Assembly (NCBI RefSeq): GCF_001905385.1
Contig: NZ_LIPF01000009.1
Coordinates: 372,001 to 436,000, forward strand
Direction of reading: 5' to 3'
DNA: 64,000 nucleotides
DNA from: Streptomyces sp. CB02414
GTDB lineage: Bacteria; Actinomycetota; Actinomycetes; Streptomycetales; Streptomycetaceae
A program made the position numbers and the translations under genes. The notes beneath the pieces are model-generated. The model had not been told where the DNA came from. It saw only the letters and a program-made list of their open reading frames with translations, and did no database searches. Shown piece after piece: positions 16,807-25,938 of the stretch. Position 1 is the first letter of the stretch. Each line of letters starts with the position of its first letter.

Positions 16807-17985
16807 TCAGCAGCTGCAGTCACAGCCGCAGCCGTCGCAGCAGCCTCCCTCACCGCCGCAGTTGCCGCAGCACTCGCAGCAGTCGCAGCAGTTGCTGCAG
16901 TCGCAGTTGGAGCACGTGCCTTCCTTGCGCTCCCCGCTCCAGGGGTCGTGGTACGTGCCGCAGCACAGCTGGCACGTACAGGCCAGCCCCGCCCACACCG
17001 CGCACCCGGCGAGCAGCCCGCGCCGGTTGCCGCGCGGCGGCTCCGGGGGCGGCGGCGCACCGGGGCCCTGGGGGGCGCCCGGAGTCCCGGGAGGGGCGTA
17101 CGGGTGACCGCCGTGCGCGCAGGAGACGGTGCCGAAGGCGCGGTCGACGGAGTTGCCCAGCTCGTGCACGAGCAGCCGGTGCACCAGCCGCCCGTCGGTG
17201 AACTCGGCCTCGCGCAGCGCGAGCCGCACGCCGTGCACGGCGTCGTCCGCGAGCCGCCGGGCCTCGTCGATCGGCGTCCCGGTGGCGGTGAGCGGGTTCC
17301 AGGCACCCGACGCGGCGTCGGCCTCCTTGTCCTCCACGGCGTCCAGGAGGTGGGCGAGCCGGCCGAAGAGGCGCCCGGCCTCGGCGAGCGGTTCGGCGTT
17401 GTGCGGGCGCCCGGCGAGGTGCGCGGTGTGCGCGAAGGCGGCGGCGGTCGCGGTCTCGGTCGGCTCGGTGACGGTGAGCAGCGGCGTGCCGGGCCCGGCG
17501 AGCGCCTCGATGCCGCCCTGCCGGTCCACGGCGTCGACCAGTACGGCGGTGTCGAACCCGACGGCGCTGCCGCCGCGCGCTCCGGCCGCGTCCCAGCCGG
17601 TGGCGATCCGGCGGGCGGCGAGGGCCACCGGCCGCCGCGCCAGCATCCCGTCCCGGTCGGCGACGTGGTCGCGGACCTTGGCGGAGGCCAGCACCAGCGA
17701 GACGGCCGCCGCGAGCCGGGCGCCCTCGCCGTGCGCGACGGAAGCGGTGCGCATCCCGCGCAACGGGCAGGGTCCCGCCGTACGCCGGCCGGCGCCCGCG
17801 CCGCCCCTCTCCGCCTGAGCCTCCGTCAAAACCGATATGAGCAGCCCGTCATAGTTCGTCACTATCCGCGCGAACTGTCCGTGATCCTTGCGCAGGGCGA
17901 GGCACAGCCCGCACAAATGCGCCATCCACTGACTCGTGAGGCTCTCTCCGAGCCGGTGCCTGCACGGCCTGACGATTCCGAACAC
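16807..17985 (-). CDS. DUF5685 family protein with extremely Cys-rich C-terminus
   Basis: A 392-residue protein starting MFGIVRPCRHRLGE and continuing with HLCGLCLALRKDHG, a CxxC-containing opening typical of DUF5685. A helical central region (to ~300) carries H and D residues (HELGNSVDRAFG). A Pro/Gly linker leads to a hydrophobic stretch (RRGLLAGCAVWAGLACTCQLCC) and then a tail with 16 cysteines in its last 35 residues (CxxC, CC, CxC patterns). The tail could bind metal or form many disulfides. The function is not known to me. It lies upstream of the second protease on the same strand, 205 bp away, so the two are probably separate transcripts. Confidence 0.75.
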   Translation of the reverse strand: MFGIVRPCRHRLGESLTSQWMAHLCGLCLALRKDHGQFARIVTNYDGLLISVLTEAQAERGGAGAGRRTAGPCPLRGMRTASVAHGEGARLAAAVSLVLASAKVRDHVADRDGMLARRPVALAARRIATGWDAAGARGGSAVGFDTAVLVDAVDRQGGIEALAGPGTPLLTVTEPTETATAAAFAHTAHLAGRPHNAEPLAEAGRLFGRLAHLLDAVEDKEADAASGAWNPLTATGTPIDEARRLADDAVHGVRLALREAEFTDGRLVHRLLVHELGNSVDRAFGTVSCAHGGHPYAPPGTPGAPQGPGAPPPPEPPRGNRRGLLAGCAVWAGLACTCQLCCGTYHDPWSGERKEGTCSNCDCSNCCDCCECCGNCGGEGGCCDGCGCDCSC

Positions 17986-18274
17986 GACATTCCCCCGTGG
18001 TGCGTACGACGCTGAGCTGCGGCATCGTACCGACTGCCGCGTTCACCCGTACGCACCCCCTCTCACCCGTCCGCCGAGAAGAATCATATTTCACTCACAG
18101 TCAGCATCCGTTTGGGAAACGACCCTTGGGACACAAGGACTCTCGACGGAATCGCTGTGCACCAGTACCGTCACAAACCCCCCGCGCGGCGTCTATCCAC
18201 TTGGCGCGACGTCCGCATCATGGATGACCATAGGGATGCGGAAGCACGAAAGACCGCTGTGAGAGGAGGCGTCC

Positions 18275-18712
18275 ATGGGATCGGTACGCAAGGCGAGTGC
18301 GTGGCTCGGCCTCGTCGACGACAACGATGACGAGCGCTACTACGACGACGACTACTCCGAGGGCAACGAGCCCGGCGACGCCTGGGTCACCGACCCGCGC
18401 GTCAAGGTGGCCTCGGACGTGGCCGAGGAGAGGGGCCGCCGCATCGCGACCGTCACCCCGGACAGCTTCCGGGACGCGCGGTCGATCGGCGAGCTGTTCC
18501 GGGACGGGGTCCCGGTCATCGTGAACCTGACGGCCATGGAGGGGACCGACGCCAAGCGCGTCGTCGACTTCGCGGCCGGGCTGATCTTCGGCCTGCGCGG
18601 TTCGATCGAGCGGGTCTCCACCCGGGTGTTCCTGCTGAGCCCGGCCGACACCCAGGTCATCAGCGGCGAGCCCGCCGCGCACCGTTCCGACGGTTTCTTC
18701 AACCAGAGCTGA
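18275..18712 (+). CDS. sflA: SepF-like protein SflA
   Basis: A 145-residue SepF-family protein. The N-terminal VRKASAWLGLVDDND is a SepF-like amphipathic segment, followed by a very acidic linker (DDDYSEGNEPGD). The SepF core carries the strand RRIATVTPDSFRDARSIGE, VPVIVNLTAM and AKRVVDFAAGLIFGLRG with a conserved glycine turn. SepF anchors FtsZ to the membrane. Streptomyces have SepF plus two SepF-like proteins, SflA and SflB; the sequence and the neighbouring genes match what I recall for SflA (SCO1749 in S. coelicolor). GGAGGC precedes ATG 18275. It is convergent with the acyl-CoA dehydrogenase gene. Confidence 0.85.
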   Translation: MGSVRKASAWLGLVDDNDDERYYDDDYSEGNEPGDAWVTDPRVKVASDVAEERGRRIATVTPDSFRDARSIGELFRDGVPVIVNLTAMEGTDAKRVVDFAAGLIFGLRGSIERVSTRVFLLSPADTQVISGEPAAHRSDGFFNQS

Positions 18713-18754
18713 GGCGGGGCCGCACACCACGGCCCCGCCATCCCGGCCGGGCTC

Positions 18755-19948
18755 TCAGCGGAAGGCGTCGAGTCCGGTGAGCGCCTTGCCCAGCACCAGC
18801 TGGTGCATCTCGACGGTGCCCTCGTAGGTGAGCACCGACTCCAGGTTCGTCGCGTGCCGCATCACCGGGTACTCCAGGGAGATCCCGTTGGCGCCGAGGA
18901 TCGTCCGCGCCGTCCGGCAGATGTCGATGGCCTCGCGCACGTTGTTGAGCTTGCCGAAGCTGACCTGCTCGGGACGCAGGCGGCCGGCGTCCATGCGCCG
19001 CCCCAGGTGGTGGGCGAGCAGAATCCCCTTGTGCAGTTCGACCGCCATGTCGGCGAGCTTGGCCTGGGTGAGCTGGAAGCCGCCGATGGGCCGCCCGAAC
19101 TGCTCCCGCGACTTCGCGTACTCGACGGCCGCCTCGAAGGAGCTGCGGGCCGCGCCCATGGACCCCCACACGATGCCGTAGCGGGCGTGGGTGAGACAGC
19201 TGAGCGGTCCGCGCAGCCCGGTGACCTCCGGCAGCACGGCGTCGGCGGGCAGCCGTACGTCGTCCAGGACCAGCTCGCTGGTGACGCTGGCCCGCAGCGA
19301 CCACTTGTGCTTGATCTCGGGCGCGGAGAATCCGGGGCAGTCGGCGGGCACGACGAAGCCGCGGATCCCCTCCTCCGTCTGCGCCCAGACGACGGCGACC
19401 CCGGCGACCGACCCGTTGGTGATCCACATCTTGCGCCCGTTGAGCACCCAGTCCCCGCCGGCGTCGCGCTTGGCTCGGGTGCGCATGCCGGCGGGGTCGG
19501 AGCCGTGGTCGGGCTCGGTGAGCCCGAAGCACCCGATGACCTCGCCGGCGGCCATACGCGGCAGCCACGTCTGCTTCTGCTCCTCGCTGCCGAAGCGGTG
19601 GATGGCGTACATGGCGAGGGAGCCCTGCACGGAGACGAGGGAGCGGATGCCGGAGTCGGCCGCCTCCAGCTCCAGGCAGGCGAGCCCGTACTGCACGGCG
19701 CTCGCGCCGGCGCAGCCGTAGCCGTCGAGCGACATGCCGAGGGCGCCGATGGAGCCGAGTTCGCGGGCGAGCTCCCTGATGCCGGGCAGCTCGCCCTTCT
19801 CGTACCAGTCCGCGATGTGCGGCAGCACGCGGTCGGCGGCCCAGTCCCGCACGGTGTCCCGGACGGCCAGGTCCTCCGGCTCCAGGAGGTCGTCGACGCC
19901 GAGGGGGTCGGCGGGGTCGAAGGCGGGCAACTTGGGGGACGCGGCCAT
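18755..19948 (-). CDS. acyl-CoA dehydrogenase, glutaryl-CoA dehydrogenase-like
   Basis: A 397-residue flavoprotein of the acyl-CoA dehydrogenase family. Visible features: CFGLTEPDHGSDPAGM (FAD/substrate loop), WITNGSVAGVAVVWA, the second signature QFGRPIGGFQLTQAKLADM, and the C-terminal TYEGT with the catalytic Glu near residue 376. The RYGIVWGSMGAA and YEGTVEMHQLVLGKALTG segments are closest to glutaryl-CoA dehydrogenase, which converts glutaryl-CoA to crotonyl-CoA in lysine and tryptophan breakdown. ATG 19948 is chosen because GGAGGG precedes it. The long palindrome at 20044 lies upstream. Confidence 0.85.
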   Translation of the reverse strand: MAASPKLPAFDPADPLGVDDLLEPEDLAVRDTVRDWAADRVLPHIADWYEKGELPGIRELARELGSIGALGMSLDGYGCAGASAVQYGLACLELEAADSGIRSLVSVQGSLAMYAIHRFGSEEQKQTWLPRMAAGEVIGCFGLTEPDHGSDPAGMRTRAKRDAGGDWVLNGRKMWITNGSVAGVAVVWAQTEEGIRGFVVPADCPGFSAPEIKHKWSLRASVTSELVLDDVRLPADAVLPEVTGLRGPLSCLTHARYGIVWGSMGAARSSFEAAVEYAKSREQFGRPIGGFQLTQAKLADMAVELHKGILLAHHLGRRMDAGRLRPEQVSFGKLNNVREAIDICRTARTILGANGISLEYPVMRHATNLESVLTYEGTVEMHQLVLGKALTGLDAFR

Positions 19949-20043
19949 GGAACACCCTCCGGGGCTGGCTGTGAAAACTAGCGGTGCTAGTCGCGGTTCT
20001 CGCGCCGACGTTACGACGCGCGGTGCCGCACGTCCACCATGCC

Positions 20044-20258
20044 CGTCTCCCACCCACGCACCACCCGTTCACCGTCAGGAGAGAGATGGACGTCGCCTGT
20101 GGGGGTGATCCACCGCCGGCGGCTTGCGGTGAGTGGGGTGGTCAAGGATGCCCCTCCCATCGGGACCACTACCCGCAGCCGCCGACGGCGCCCGGCCGCC
20201 CACGGGCGACGTCCACCCTCCAGTAGACGGTGAACGGGTGGTGCGTGGGTGGGAGACG
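20044..20258. repeat. large imperfect palindrome with 33-bp perfect ends
   Basis: Positions 20044-20076 and 20226-20258 are exact reverse complements over 33 bp. Complementarity continues inward with interruptions: TGGACGTCGCC-y-GTGGG on the left is matched by its complement on the right, then a CGGCGGCT...GCGG...AGTGG stretch, down to a short centre near 20151. The whole 215-bp block could fold into one hairpin. No open frame fits it. It resembles a MITE or a relic of a mobile element; a target duplication is not obvious. Confidence 0.85.
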
Positions 20259-20266
20259 CCCGGCGG

Positions 20267-21865
20267 TCACACCGAGACGCGTGACTCCACCGCGTCCCGC
20301 GGCGCCGGCACGGCAACCGCCTCGCACTGCATCACCCGCGGCAACCGCAACGCCATCACCGCCCCCAGCAACAACAACCCCGCACTCACCACCAACGTCA
20401 CATGCAGCCCGTGCACGAACGCGTCCCCCGCGGCCCGCCGCAGCGCGACCCCCGCAGGCCCGCCGAGCTGCGCGGCAACCTCGTACGCCTCCCCCAGCGA
20501 ATGCCCCGCGGACGCCGACGCCGACGCCGGCACCCCGGGCACGCCCCCGGTCAGCCCGGGCGCGTACGCCGCGTTCATCACGCTGCCCAGCAGCGCGATC
20601 CCGATCCCGGCGCCCAGCTGGTACGACGTCTCGCCGATCGCCGCCGCCCCGCCGGCCTGCTCCTGCGGCGACTCGCTCAGCATCGACTCGTACGCCCCGA
20701 ACAACGTCGTCTCCAGCCCGAAGCCCAGCAGCACGAACCCGGAGACCAGCAGCGCGCAGTTGTCGGTCCGTCCCATCGCGGTCAGCAGCAGCACCGCGAA
20801 GGCCGTCAGGCAGAACCCCGCGCACACCATCCGCCGGGGCCCGAACCGCCGCAGCATCCGCGCGCCCGCCAGCCCCGCCGCCATCGCCGCGAAGGTCAGC
20901 GGCAGCAGCCGCAGGCCGGTCTGGAGCGGGGACAGCCCGAGCACCAGCTGCAAGTACTGCGCCGCGATCAGCTCCAGACCCACCAGCGCCAGCATCGCCA
21001 GCACGATGCACCCCACCGACGTGCTGAACGCCGGCCGCCGGAACAGCGCGAAGTCCACCAGCGGATGCGCACGCCGCCGCTGCCGCCGTACGAACGCGGC
21101 CAGCAGGCCCGCGCCCACCACCAGCGGCAGCACGGTGAACGCGCTGGCCACCGGCTCTCCCCCGCCCAGCCGCTTCACACCCAGGACCAGCCCGAAGAGC
21201 CCGGCCGCCGCCATCAGCGCGCCGACCACGTCCCAGGGGCCGGCGCCGTCGCCCTTCGACTCGGGCAGCAGCAGCCGCCCCACCGGAAGGCTGACCAGCA
21301 TCAGCGGGATGTTGACGAGGAAGACCGAGCCCCACCAGAAGTGCTCCAGCAGGAAGCCGCCGAGCAGCGGTCCGACCGCCGCGCCGACCGCGGCCACGGC
21401 GCTCCAGACGCCGATGGCCAGCGCCCGCTCCCGCCGGTCGGGGAAGACCTGCCGCAGGATCGACAGCGTCGCCGGCATGATCATCGCGCCGCCGACGCCG
21501 AGCAGCGCACGGGCCAGGATGAGGACCTGGGCGTTGTCCGCGAGGGCGGCGAGCGCGGAGGCGACGCCGAAGAGGGCGTAGCCGAGGAGCAGGACCCGTC
21601 TGCGGCCCACCCGGTCGCCCAGCGTGCCGAAGAGGATCAGCAGCGAGGCGCAGACGAGCGGGTAGACGTCGACGATCCAGAGCAGTTCGATCGCGCCGGG
21701 CCTGAGGTCCTCGGTGACGGCGGGGACCGCCACGTGCAGCACGGTGGCGTCGACCGCGACGAGCAGCAGGCTGACGCAGAGGACGACCAGGACCACCCAG
21801 CGGTTGGCACCGGCCCCGGCCGCCCGACGGCGCAGCGCGGCGGCAGCCGTGGTCGTCCCGGACAT
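20267..21865 (-). CDS. MFS drug exporter, DHA2 (EmrB/QacA) family, 14 TM
   Basis: A 532-residue membrane protein. Motif A appears as FGTLGDRVGRRRVLLLG, and the DHA2-type opening LLLVAVDATVLHVAVPAV is present in helix 1; hydrophobic segments fit 14 helices. Such proton antiporters export hydrophobic drugs or secondary metabolites. ATG 21865 is chosen because GGAGG sits 8 bp upstream; the longer frame upstream is not protein-like. The stop lies only 8 bp from the edge of the large palindrome, which may serve as its transcription end. No regulator gene is adjacent. Confidence 0.88.
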   Translation of the reverse strand: MSGTTTAAAALRRRAAGAGANRWVVLVVLCVSLLLVAVDATVLHVAVPAVTEDLRPGAIELLWIVDVYPLVCASLLILFGTLGDRVGRRRVLLLGYALFGVASALAALADNAQVLILARALLGVGGAMIMPATLSILRQVFPDRRERALAIGVWSAVAAVGAAVGPLLGGFLLEHFWWGSVFLVNIPLMLVSLPVGRLLLPESKGDGAGPWDVVGALMAAAGLFGLVLGVKRLGGGEPVASAFTVLPLVVGAGLLAAFVRRQRRRAHPLVDFALFRRPAFSTSVGCIVLAMLALVGLELIAAQYLQLVLGLSPLQTGLRLLPLTFAAMAAGLAGARMLRRFGPRRMVCAGFCLTAFAVLLLTAMGRTDNCALLVSGFVLLGFGLETTLFGAYESMLSESPQEQAGGAAAIGETSYQLGAGIGIALLGSVMNAAYAPGLTGGVPGVPASASASAGHSLGEAYEVAAQLGGPAGVALRRAAGDAFVHGLHVTLVVSAGLLLLGAVMALRLPRVMQCEAVAVPAPRDAVESRVSV

Positions 21866-22123
21866 GTACGTACCTCCAAGATGTTCCCTCGCGTCCGGCG
21901 GGCTGCGGGGTGGGGACTCCCCGGCGGCTCGGCCGGAGAGGAGCGGGGTCTCCGGGCCGCGCAACGGAACGCGAGTGACTCGTCAGGGTACGCGAGAGCG
22001 AGCACCGCACACGTGGTGGGCCTCACACATCCCGCGTGACCCGTGTGGCATGCGCCACCGCGTCCACGGCCCCGTCCGCCCCGGCCGTCCGGCCGGGCCC
22101 TCGCCCGGCGGATAATCGATCCC

Positions 22124-23311
22124 GTGATCGATCTTGAAACGCGTACGGAGGGCCGCACCGGTGCCCTGCGCCGGGCCGCCCCGGCGCTCCTCGGCTACGC
22201 GGCCGTACGCGCCCTGGGCCTGCTCGTCCTGGCCTTGTGGAGCGCCGCGCGCGACAAGAGCGCGTACACGCTGCTGACCGCCCGCTGGGACTCCCTCTGG
22301 TACACCAGGGTCGCCGAGCTGGGCTACGGGTACGAGGTACGCCTGCCCAACGGCGACGTGCACTCCAACCTGGCGTTCTTCCCGCTGCTGCCCTGGCTGG
22401 AGCAGCTCGGCGCGGCGGTGTCGCCGCTGTCGTACGCGGACGCGGGCTTCGTGGTGAGCCTGCTCGCCTCGCTGGCGGCGGCCTGGGGGATCTTCGCGGT
22501 CGCGGAGCACGTGTACGGACGCCGGGCGGGGGTGTGCGCGGTGCTGCTGTGGGCCGTGCTGCCGGTCGGGGTCGTGCAGTCGATGGCGTACAGCGAGTCG
22601 CTGTTCACGGCGCTGGCCGCCTGGTCGCTGTACGCGGTGCTGACCGGGCGCTGGGTGACGGCGGGGCTGCTGGCCTCGCTGGCCGGGCTGACCCGGCCGG
22701 TGGGGCTCGCGGTGGCGGCGGCGGTGTGGGCGGCCGCGGTCGTGGCGTTCGTACGGAGCCGGAGCGACGGCGTCCCGGACGGCGCCCGCGTTCCGGAACG
22801 CGCCCTGGGCGACGGCGCGCGGCGCGTGCTCGGCATGACCCTCGCGCCCCTGGGCGCCGCCGGTTACGTGCTGTGGGTCGGCCACCGCACCGGCCAGGGC
22901 CCCCTCGGCTATCTCGACGTCCAGGCCGGCTGGCGCAACGGCTTCGACGGAGGCGTGGCCTTCGCCGGCTTCGTGGCCGGCAAGTTCACCTCGTTCCCGG
23001 CGGCCCTGGCGGGCGTCGCCCTGGTGGCCGGGGTCGCGCTCCTGCTCTGGCTGTACGTCGTCTGCGTACGGCAGCGCCAGCCGCTCCCGCTGCTGGTGTA
23101 CGCGGGGATCGTCGTCGCCCTCGCCCTGTGCGCGTCAAGCTACTTCGGCTCGAAGCCGCGGCTGCTGCTGCCCGCGTTCCCGCTGCTGCTGCCGCTCGCC
23201 CTGGCCCTGGCCCGGCTGCGAACCTCCAGGTCGGCGCTGGTCGTGAGCGGTGCGGCGGTGGCGTCCGCGGTGTACGGGGCATTCTGGCTGAACGGCTCCG
23301 GACCGCCCTGA
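22124..23311 (+). CDS. PIG-V-like mannosyltransferase/GT-C integral membrane protein
   Basis: A 395-residue polytopic membrane protein starting at GTG 22124. RWDSLWYTRVAELGYGYE followed by NLAFFPLLPWLEQL is the signature of PIG-V-like GT-C glycosyltransferases, in which the acidic residue of W-D is placed in an extracytoplasmic loop and takes part in catalysis. About nine or ten helices follow, including SMAYSESLFTALAAWSLYA, also conserved in the family. Donor would be a polyprenyl-phosphate sugar. The acceptor is unknown; a role in wall glycolipid or protein mannosylation is inference. Confidence 0.78.
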   Translation: MIDLETRTEGRTGALRRAAPALLGYAAVRALGLLVLALWSAARDKSAYTLLTARWDSLWYTRVAELGYGYEVRLPNGDVHSNLAFFPLLPWLEQLGAAVSPLSYADAGFVVSLLASLAAAWGIFAVAEHVYGRRAGVCAVLLWAVLPVGVVQSMAYSESLFTALAAWSLYAVLTGRWVTAGLLASLAGLTRPVGLAVAAAVWAAAVVAFVRSRSDGVPDGARVPERALGDGARRVLGMTLAPLGAAGYVLWVGHRTGQGPLGYLDVQAGWRNGFDGGVAFAGFVAGKFTSFPAALAGVALVAGVALLLWLYVVCVRQRQPLPLLVYAGIVVALALCASSYFGSKPRLLLPAFPLLLPLALALARLRTSRSALVVSGAAVASAVYGAFWLNGSGPP

Positions 23312-23548
23312 CCGGCCGAAACGCACGGTGACCACCGGGACAATTCCGCACCAGCATTCGGTGAACGAATTCATAAGCACGATAAAACCGCCGGCCGGGC
23401 CGATCAAAGGAATTGAAGTCCGCAGCCGGACCGGATTGCGGATTCCTCGGAAATAGACCGCCCCCTGAGAGGAATCCCACATCACATCGTCATCACAAAG
23501 CCGTTGATTCGGCGGGGATCACTCCTCACTCGCTGTAACGTCGATTGG

Positions 23549-24565
23549 GTGCGTATCGAACGGAGCCACACCCGTCTGGACCGGGTGTTCGCGAGACTGG
23601 ACCGGGAGCCGGAACGGCCGGTCCTCCTTGCCGCGCCGGAGATGAGCCGGCACCGGATTGCGCTGTTCGCCGGAACCCTCGCGTTCTACCTCGCGATCGT
23701 GTGGGCGGTGCTCATCACCTCGTGGCTGGTCCGGCTCGACTGGCAGGTCATGTTCTTCCGGCCGTACCAGCAGTGGCCGGAGATCCACGCGTTCGTCGAC
23801 TACTACGTGGTCCTGGGCCAGCGCGGCCCCACCGCGGTGATGGTGGCGGCCTGGCTCGGCTGGCGCTCCTGGCGGCAGCACACCCTGCGCCCCCTGCTCG
23901 CGCTCGGGGTGTCCCTGCTCCTGCTGAACGTCACGGTCGGTGCCGCGAAGATCGGCATGGGCCGGCTCGGACCGCACTACGCGACCACGATCGGCTCGAA
24001 CGAGATGTGGCTCGGCGGCGATATATTTCCGAGCGGTCACACCGCGAACGCCGTCGTGACCTGGGGCATCCTGGCCTACCTGGCCTCGACGCCGAGGGCG
24101 CGGCGATGGCTGTCGGCCCTGTCGGCGGTCGTCTCCCTCGGGGTGGGCATGTCCACCGTCTACCTCGGCACGCACTGGCTCAGCGACGTGCTCCTCGGCT
24201 GGGCGGCGGGGCTGCTGATCCTGCTGGCGCTGCCGTGGTTCGAGCCGCTGATCACCCGTGCCGAGGCCTGGATCCTCGGCCTGCGCGACCGCTGGTACGC
24301 CCGCCCCCGCCGCCCGGTACCGGCGAAGGAGCCGGTCAGTGTGCCCGTGACCCCCGCGCCGGCCGCCTCCGCGGCGGCGGAGGCCCCGGTGTGCGAGCCG
24401 GTCGCCGCGCACCGGACCCGGACGCCCGTGCACCTGGCCCCGGGCCCGCACACCACCCGCTCGGACCGTACGCCGGTGACGCCGGCCGGCAGCCGCCGGC
24501 CACCGCACGCCGACCGCCACCCGCGCAACACGGCCCCGGCCGCGCGCCCCCTGTCGGGGAGCTGA
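23549..24565 (+). CDS. PAP2 family membrane phosphatase
   Basis: A protein of about 338 residues. The three PAP2 motifs are present: K-x6-R-P-like KIGMGRLGP, FPSGHT, and THWLSDVLLG (S-R-x5-H-x3-D type). Six membrane helices are predicted by eye, with catalytic loops outside, as in undecaprenyl-diphosphate or phosphatidate phosphatases. The C-terminal ~80 residues are a Pro/Ala/His-rich, probably disordered tail. The start is uncertain: GTG 23549 is chosen because the segment before it is not conserved-looking; no ribosome site is obvious. It is convergent with the I78 inhibitor gene. Confidence 0.8.
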   Translation: MRIERSHTRLDRVFARLDREPERPVLLAAPEMSRHRIALFAGTLAFYLAIVWAVLITSWLVRLDWQVMFFRPYQQWPEIHAFVDYYVVLGQRGPTAVMVAAWLGWRSWRQHTLRPLLALGVSLLLLNVTVGAAKIGMGRLGPHYATTIGSNEMWLGGDIFPSGHTANAVVTWGILAYLASTPRARRWLSALSAVVSLGVGMSTVYLGTHWLSDVLLGWAAGLLILLALPWFEPLITRAEAWILGLRDRWYARPRRPVPAKEPVSVPVTPAPAASAAAEAPVCEPVAAHRTRTPVHLAPGPHTTRSDRTPVTPAGSRRPPHADRHPRNTAPAARPLSGS

Positions 24566-24571
24566 CGGGCG

Positions 24572-24787
24572 TCAGCCCTTCCAGGCGCGGGCGACGCGGC
24601 CGTCCTTCACCTCGAAGTTGAGGCGTCCCACGCGGTACTCCATGGTGATGACCGTTCCCGGTGCCAGTGACCGCACCGTCGACCAGCCGCGCTCCCGGGC
24701 GAGCCGTTCGGCCGCCCCTGATTCGAGGCCCACGTAGGTGTCCGGGCTGTCCTGGGGTTCGGCCGGGGGTGTCGGAATCGGTGCCAT
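24572..24787 (-). CDS. I78 family peptidase inhibitor-like protein
   Basis: A 71-residue protein matching the I78 inhibitor family: D-T-Y-V-G-L-E-S-G-A-A-E-R-L-A opening, VRSLAPGTVITMEYRVGRLNFEVK and a final G-R-V-A-R-A-W. These are small potato inhibitor I-like folds that inhibit serine peptidases. There is no signal peptide, so its target would be cytoplasmic or it is released by another route. Stop is 6 bp from the convergent PAP2 stop. Confidence 0.75.
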   Translation of the reverse strand: MAPIPTPPAEPQDSPDTYVGLESGAAERLARERGWSTVRSLAPGTVITMEYRVGRLNFEVKDGRVARAWKG

Positions 24788-25119
24788 GCCGTCACGCTAT
24801 GCCCTGCCTCCCGAGCGGGGAAGCCCAGGCCGGTAACCGGACTCACGGATGCCCGTCCGGTCACATTTCTGTCACAGGATCATGGGCCGCGTTTTGGTTG
24901 GACTCAGTCACCCGGACGGGCGGATTTCTGTGATTTTCGTGGGCATGCCAGGTGAATTGCCGCATGCGCGTCGGCCCTTCGAATGGAGGGCCCATAGAGG
25001 GCTCGAAAAGGTGCGTGAGGAGCCCCCGGAGGGCTCTGCGTAATCCGCGCCCGAGCCTCACCGAACTGGCTTGCGGATATCAGGAATCCGCACAGCGGAC
25101 ACATCGTCCGCTGACAGGT
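24788..25119. other. 332-bp intergenic region
   Basis: No gene is seen. It is lower in GC than its surroundings in the part 24860-24960 and presumably holds the I78 promoter. The right end has a hairpin (25093-25113). Confidence 0.5.
25093..25113 (-). terminator. hairpin after hypothetical gene
   Basis: CAGCGGAC and GTCCGCTG form a perfect 8-bp stem with a 5-nt loop, 6 bp after the stop of the 25120 gene. Confidence 0.6.
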
Positions 25120-25938
25120 TCAGGGCTCCAGGGCGGTGACGGACACCGAGAGGTCGTTGTCCCGGGTGTAGTACGGCCCCGCCTCCGCGGGGCCGCACCG
25201 CGTCCGCACGCGCGTGCGTGGATAGGTGAGGACGGGGTGCTTGTCGGCGACGTCGTCCAGGAGCCGCGCGAGCCGGACGGCGGGGCCGAGGGCGCCGACG
25301 GGCCGCAGCCACAGGTCCCAGTCGCCCGGTACGAGCGCGCCGTAGGGGACGGTGAAGCCGAACTCCGTCCGGTCGGCCGTGAGCTCCAGCCGGCGTATGC
25401 CGTCCTCACCGATGCCGGGCCGGGCCCGTGCCTCGGCGTGGGCTCCGTGGGCGAGCTGAGTGCCGTAGAGCCGCCCGTGCACGGTCAGCCCGTCGTCCGC
25501 GAGGCGCAGTTCCCCGGACTCGGCGTGCGGGGCACGCAGCCAGCTGCGGACGGTGAGGTTGCCCTGCCGGGTGGCGTACGGGATACGGACGGCGACGTGG
25601 CCGAGCAGTCCGCTGGGGGTGCGGTCGGCCAGGGAGCGCAGGTCGGTGACGCCGGGCACCAGGCGACGCGGCTCCTCGTGGCCGGATACCCGCGCGTAGG
25701 CGTCCCAGCGGCCCTCGGGCAGGGCGACGCTGCTGGGCAGCGCGGCGCGCAGCCGGCCCTCGGCGGCCGGGGCGAGCGGGAGGCTGACCGTGTCCTCGTC
25801 CTCGGTGTCGCGGCGGCGCAGGATCAGAAGAGGCGTCCCGAAGTCGCCGTGCGCGGCGACGTCGAAGGTCAGACCGCCCGCGGAGTCGCCGATGCAGTCG
25901 GCGCGCAGCGGGGCGGCCGGTGGGGTCTGCGGCGTCAT
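25120..25938 (-). CDS. conserved hypothetical protein, beta-rich
   Basis: A 272-residue cytoplasmic protein with no signal peptide or membrane helix. It contains alternating hydrophobic strands and repeated P-x-G-x-W-D turns (LPEGRWDAYARV, LVPGDWDLWLRP), suggesting two related beta-sandwich domains of about 100-130 residues. Similar segments occur, as far as I remember, beside teichoic-acid-type glycosyl or glycerophosphate transferases in actinobacteria, but no catalytic motif is visible. GGGAGGAAC precedes ATG 25938. A hairpin follows the stop. Function unknown. Confidence 0.65.
   Translation of the reverse strand: MTPQTPPAAPLRADCIGDSAGGLTFDVAAHGDFGTPLLILRRRDTEDEDTVSLPLAPAAEGRLRAALPSSVALPEGRWDAYARVSGHEEPRRLVPGVTDLRSLADRTPSGLLGHVAVRIPYATRQGNLTVRSWLRAPHAESGELRLADDGLTVHGRLYGTQLAHGAHAEARARPGIGEDGIRRLELTADRTEFGFTVPYGALVPGDWDLWLRPVGALGPAVRLARLLDDVADKHPVLTYPRTRVRTRCGPAEAGPYYTRDNDLSVSVTALEP

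Noticed and set aside
24840..24960. Riboswitch-like leader with repeated GTCACA words
   Set aside because: The words do not form a consistent structure, and the neighbouring genes do not fit a known riboswitch class.
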